A stretch of 64,000 nucleotides of DNA from Staphylococcus equorum (GTDB lineage: Bacteria > Bacillota > Bacilli > Staphylococcales > Staphylococcaceae). Position numbers and translations under genes: made by a program. The notes beneath the pieces were generated by a model, which was not told the DNA's origin, ran no database searches, and saw only the letters and a program-made list of their open reading frames with translations. Location: positions 186,001 through 250,000 of the forward strand of contig NZ_JAMBPV010000002.1 of NCBI RefSeq assembly GCF_029531845.1. Direction: 5' to 3'. Shown here piece by piece: positions 60,725-64,000 of the stretch (position 1 is its first letter; each line of letters starts with the position of its first letter).

Positions 60725-61711
60725 TTAGGATTCAAGTGGTGTTTGTTTTTTAGATAAAATACTTTGAGTGATAATACCGCCGTGGTATTTGCCGTTTTCT
60801 ATAAATATTGTATTTGCATCATTACCTGCTGCAATGACACCAGCAATATAGCAATTTTCAACATTCGTTTCATAAGTTTCTCTATTATAAACCGGCGCAG
60901 TACCAAACTCATTACTGTTGATATCTATACCGATGGATTGTAGGAAATCATAATCTGGATGATAGCCTATCATAGCGAAGACATAATCGTTAGCAATTTC
61001 AATTGTTTGATCTCCTTGCTCATAAAACACACTGTCTTCTGTTATTTTAGTAACATTTGAATTAAATGCCATGTTAATTTTTTCATGACGTACTAGAGAT
61101 TCAAAGTTTGGTAGAATCCATGGTTTAATTGCTTTTGGATAATCTTCTCCACGATAAATAACTGTTACGTTTGCGCCAGCTTTTTCTAATTCTAGAGCAG
61201 CATCTACAGCAGAGTTTTTACCTCCGACAATTACAACGTTTTGATCAAAGTAAGGGTGTGCTTCTTTAAAATAATGCATTACTTTTGGAAGCTCAGCGCC
61301 ATCCACTTCAAGATGATTATGATGACCATAATAACCAGTTGCTACAGTAAGGAATCTACATTGATAGACATCTTTAGTAGTTGTAATCGTAAAACGGTTA
61401 TTAATTTTTTTTACTGTGAGGACTTCTTCAAAAGCATTAACTCGCAATTGATGATGCTTAACCACTGCTCTGTAATATACTAGAGCCTGATTTCTATGTG
61501 GTTTGCTTTCTTCAACAATAAACGGAATATCCCCGATACTTAATTTATCACTTGATGAAAAGAAAGTTTGATGCGTAGGGTAATTATAGATTGCATCTAC
61601 AACATTCCCTTTTTCAATAACTAAAGTATCAATACCTTTTTTCTTTTGTTCAATAGCAGCACTTAATCCGCAAGGACCGCCACCAATAATTATACTTTCA
61701 ACTGTTTGCAT
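60725..61711 (-). CDS. ypdA: Bacillithiol disulfide reductase YpdA
   Basis: YpdA (Bdr) reduces bacillithiol disulfide with NADPH, completing the BrxA pathway. The 328-residue flavoprotein has the FAD loop IIGGGPCGLSAAIEQ (with the Cys conserved in YpdA), the NADPH loop VIVGGKNSAVDAALELEKAG and a C-terminal NCYIAGVIAAGNDANTIFIENGKYHG. It stands alone between terminators. Confidence 0.95.
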   Translation of the reverse strand: MQTVESIIIGGGPCGLSAAIEQKKKGIDTLVIEKGNVVDAIYNYPTHQTFFSSSDKLSIGDIPFIVEESKPHRNQALVYYRAVVKHHQLRVNAFEEVLTVKKINNRFTITTTKDVYQCRFLTVATGYYGHHNHLEVDGAELPKVMHYFKEAHPYFDQNVVIVGGKNSAVDAALELEKAGANVTVIYRGEDYPKAIKPWILPNFESLVRHEKINMAFNSNVTKITEDSVFYEQGDQTIEIANDYVFAMIGYHPDYDFLQSIGIDINSNEFGTAPVYNRETYETNVENCYIAGVIAAGNDANTIFIENGKYHGGIITQSILSKKQTPLES

Positions 61712-61839
61712 AGTTTATTTGTCCTCCTTATACCACCCATATATTATACCAGTAGTTTAGAAAAAACCAAATGATAGAAATCGAATATTTTAGCACAAAA
61801 TAGACTGACGCTATATGAATCATAAAATTGTAATACAAA

Positions 61840-61877
61840 AAAACGACCAAACTCACTAATTTAAGGAGTCTGATCGT
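61840..61877 (-). terminator. Terminator of ebpS
   Basis: ACGACCAAACTC (61843-61854) pairs with GAGTCTGATCGT (61866-61877) with two mismatches. Seven A's at 61837-61843 give the U tract on the minus strand. Confidence 0.8.
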
Positions 61878-61907
61878 CTAATTAAGTTTCACTTATCAGG
61901 TGATGAA

Positions 61908-63788
61908 CTATTGTGGAATAACAAGGCGTTGTCCATTATGGATTTCATTACCTTGTAGATTATTTGCTTGTCTTATTTTTTCGACATTTTCTGGTGAACC
62001 ACTACCATAATATTGAATAGCAATTCTGTATAAGTTTTGACCATTAACTACATGCGATTGTTGTCCAGAGTTACTATTTGCTTGTTCGCTATCTTGGTTG
62101 TTAGTTGTTTGTGATTGGTCTGAAGATGAATTGCTTTGAGCGTTAGATTGATCACTTTGTTGATCTTGACCGCTTTGACTGTTTTGTTCGCTTTGACCTT
62201 GACTATTTTGCGTACTATTTGTTGCATCTTGTGAACTATTGCTAGCTGCACCAGAATTAGCATCACTATTTGCTTGATCAGAATTAGCATCACTATTTGC
62301 TTGATCAGAATTAGCATCACTATTTGCTTGATTAGAACTAGCGTCACTGTTTGCTTGGTCAGAGTTTTCGCTATCAGAATTAGCAGAATCTGAACTACTA
62401 TTGCTGTCTTCTGAGTTTGCAGATGAGTTGTCTTTATCTTCATCTTTATTGGCTTTATCATCTTCTGATTTTTTATCTTCGTCTTTATCTTTTTCAGAAT
62501 CAGATTTACTATCTTTATTATCAGCTACTTTTTTGTCATCGCTATTTTTGTCATCACCGTCATCGCCAGTTAAAGCCATACCGCCGAAAATAGCAATTGC
62601 AGCTAATATTAATATCGCAGCTAATATTGGTAATAATTTACCTAATAAACCGCCTTTTTTCTTTTTCTTATTATCATCGTCATTGTTATCGCCGTTATTA
62701 CCGTCGCCGCCATTACCATTACCGCCGTTGCCATTTCCACCGCCAGCTTTAGAATGTGCAGTGGCAGCGCCTGTTCCGGCAGCTGCTGCGCCACCAGCTA
62801 CAGCAGCACCTTTTTTCTTAGAACCATTCTTTTCTTTGCTCTTTTCATTTTTTTCTTTATCTTGTGTTTCGTTTTCGCTGTGATTATCTTTATTATCTTT
62901 GTTGCCTTTATGTTTGCCAGCAGCATAAGCACCTGCGCCAGTAGCAGCAGCGGCACCACCAGCTACGGCAGCGCCTTTTTTCTTAGAACCTTTTTTATCT
63001 TGCTCTTCTTTATCAAGTTCACTTTTATTTTGATCTGATTCTTTATTGTCATTCTCTTGGCTGTTATCTTGCTTATGTTCATCTTTATTATCACTATGCT
63101 TGCCAGCAGCATAAGCACCTGCACCAGTAGCGGCAGCGGCACCTCCAGTTACAGCAGCGCCTTTTTTCTTAGAACTATTGTTATCATTTTCAGAATGCGG
63201 AGCATCATCTGATTTGTCTACTTGTTCGTTATCTGAGTTGTTGATATTTTGTTCATTATCATTTAAGTCATTTTGTGAATCTTTATTATCATTGTGCTTG
63301 CTAGTAGCATATGCACCTGCACCAGTTGCAGCAGCACCACCAGCTACAGCAGCGCCTTTCTTATTAGATCCACTATCTTTTTGCGATTCAATGTTTTCAT
63401 TAGAATCATTTTGGTCTTCTTTTGTATTTTGATTATTTGTAGATCCATGGTTTAAATCATTGTTCTTCGAAGGATCTTTTGTTGTGTTATTATTATCAAA
63501 ATCTGATTCTGATGAATTAGTATCTTGTGGTGATTGATTTTCGCCTTGAACATCATCGTTGCCTTGTTCAGACTCGTTGTTTGGATTTTGATTTGTTGCT
63601 GTATCACGTCTGCGCTGTCTTCTTTGAGCGTTTCTAGGAGGGAATTGTTCGTCTGATTTATCAGAAACTTCCTCTTTTACGTTGTCAACTGAATCGTTAA
63701 CGGAATCCTTTGCATTGTCTTGATGTTCTTTTGGATCAATGGATTGACGATTTTTTTCAAAATCATCTTTAAAATTGTTGTTAGACAA
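61908..63788 (-). CDS. ebpS: Elastin-binding-like surface protein EbpS, LysM
   Basis: EbpS is a membrane protein; S. aureus EbpS binds elastin and has a C-terminal LysM domain. The N-terminal region is extremely hydrophilic ([28 protein letters not shown]). Four Gly/Ala modules begin with KKGAAV and contain GGAAAA or GGAAAT (S. aureus has two). A Gly/Asn stretch precedes one membrane segment ([24 protein letters not shown], about 395-418). A Ser/Asp/Asn/Gln repeat region and the LysM ([23 protein letters not shown]) end it. TTG at 63788 matches the S. aureus start; ATGs at 63797/63794 are alternatives. It is larger than S. aureus EbpS (about 486). Confidence 0.9.
   Translation of the reverse strand: MSNNNFKDDFEKNRQSIDPKEHQDNAKDSVNDSVDNVKEEVSDKSDEQFPPRNAQRRQRRRDTATNQNPNNESEQGNDDVQGENQSPQDTNSSESDFDNNNTTKDPSKNNDLNHGSTNNQNTKEDQNDSNENIESQKDSGSNKKGAAVAGGAAATGAGAYATSKHNDNKDSQNDLNDNEQNINNSDNEQVDKSDDAPHSENDNNSSKKKGAAVTGGAAAATGAGAYAAGKHSDNKDEHKQDNSQENDNKESDQNKSELDKEEQDKKGSKKKGAAVAGGAAAATGAGAYAAGKHKGNKDNKDNHSENETQDKEKNEKSKEKNGSKKKGAAVAGGAAAAGTGAATAHSKAGGGNGNGGNGNGGDGNNGDNNDDDNKKKKKGGLLGKLLPILAAILILAAIAIFGGMALTGDDGDDKNSDDKKVADNKDSKSDSEKDKDEDKKSEDDKANKDEDKDNSSANSEDSNSSSDSANSDSENSDQANSDASSNQANSDANSDQANSDANSDQANSDANSGAASNSSQDATNSTQNSQGQSEQNSQSGQDQQSDQSNAQSNSSSDQSQTTNNQDSEQANSNSGQQSHVVNGQNLYRIAIQYYGSGSPENVEKIRQANNLQGNEIHNGQRLVIPQ
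62254..62361. repeat. 27-bp tandem repeats within ebpS
   Basis: Four head-to-tail 27-bp units (62254-62280, 62281-62307, 62308-62334 and 62335-62361) are nearly identical; the last has several changes. They encode nine-residue repeats of the type QANSDANSD. Being a multiple of three, copy-number change would leave the frame intact. Confidence 0.92.
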
Positions 63789-63942
63789 ATTCATCATCCT
63801 TCCTCGTTTTAATTTAAGTATATACTGTTATACCCTAAAAATAAGTAAATATGTATAACTTTTTATGCAAAAAATTACTATTAAACTAGTATATATGTAG
63901 CATTATAGCTTGTTTGAAAAAGTGAAGTAAAGTATTTGTCTA

Positions 63943-64000
63943 TTATTTAAACAAATTTTGTATTTTTTCATTAAAATCCATTTTTCTTTTTACTTTTTTT
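63943..64000 (-). CDS. C-terminal end of an unidentified gene (partial)
   Basis: Read on the minus strand from the right edge, codons for about 18 residues ending KMDFNEKIQNLFK run to a TAA at 63945-63943. Basic residues precede. No other frame stays open as naturally, but the piece is too short to name. It would be the gene upstream of ebpS. Confidence 0.3.
   Translation of the reverse strand, partial: KKVKRKMDFNEKIQNLFK

Noticed and set aside
62254-62361. Regularly spaced repeats suggesting a small CRISPR array
   Set aside because: The units are head to tail without unique spacers and are in frame inside ebpS, encoding a nine-residue protein repeat.
62048-63432. Several long ORFs on both strands (for example 62048-62461 minus, 62401-62883 plus, 62754-63038 plus)
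   Set aside because: They are by-products of the low-complexity ebpS codons; they lack ribosome-binding sites and read as simple-repeat peptides.

Overview
The window is a stretch of core chromosome from a low-GC Gram-positive bacterium. Gene content and protein sequences (ArlRS, EbpS, CvfC, RecU-PBP2, bacillithiol genes, the cvfC, ndk and hepT neighbourhoods) point to Staphylococcus. Differences from S. aureus, such as an EbpS with four repeat modules and a PBP2 with a Ser-Asp tail, suggest a coagulase-negative species, perhaps of the S. saprophyticus/xylosus kind; the species is inferred. Almost everything lies on the minus strand.

Left edge (1-1650): an XRE-cupin regulator behind a paired palindromic operator, then a gene-poor stretch with a frameshifted gene remnant and a small membrane ORF. 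1650-9200: odhB-odhA (2-oxoglutarate dehydrogenase), arlS-arlR, then a Fur-boxed small RNA gene with C-rich loops that fits IsrR, a 33-bp perfect palindrome and a PAP2 phosphatase. 9200-16700: murG, a GNAT enzyme, ctpA, a YozE protein, crr, msrB, msrA, a DegV protein, folA and thyA. 16900-28950: brxA, the cvfC cluster, a queuosine-precursor transporter behind a preQ1-I-like riboswitch, a serine hydrolase, an RNase H-like protein, a 5'-3' exonuclease, a double dynamin-like GTPase, an NmrA-like protein, a RarD transporter and an RNA methyltransferase.

28950-43750: RNase P RNA, gpsB, ypsA- and yppE-type genes, the divergent recU-pbp2 operon, then ypoC, nth, dnaD, asnS, dinG, birA, cca, bshA and a MazG-like gene. 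44040-54730: a YugP-type metallopeptidase, a DUF1405 protein, reoY, a TPR protein, aroA-aroB-aroC, ndk, hepT-menG-hepS and hup. 54900-64000: gpsA, der, rpsA, cmk, ansA (divergent), ypdA, ebpS and the end of one further gene.

Several themes recur. Central carbon and iron control meet at odhAB and the Fur-controlled sRNA, with catabolite (cre-like) sites near odhA, ndk and thyA. Cell-envelope functions include MurG, PBP2, GpsB, CtpA, ReoY, EbpS and the menaquinone side chain. Three bacillithiol genes (bshA, brxA, ypdA) and msrAB serve thiol redox. Many convergent or tail-to-tail genes share long perfect-stem bidirectional terminators. Several genes appear to use TTG or GTG starts, judged from Shine-Dalgarno spacing. 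I saw no tRNA, prophage, insertion sequence, CRISPR array or defence island. The most notable non-coding elements are the IsrR-like RNA and the preQ1 riboswitch; no clearly new multi-gene system was found.
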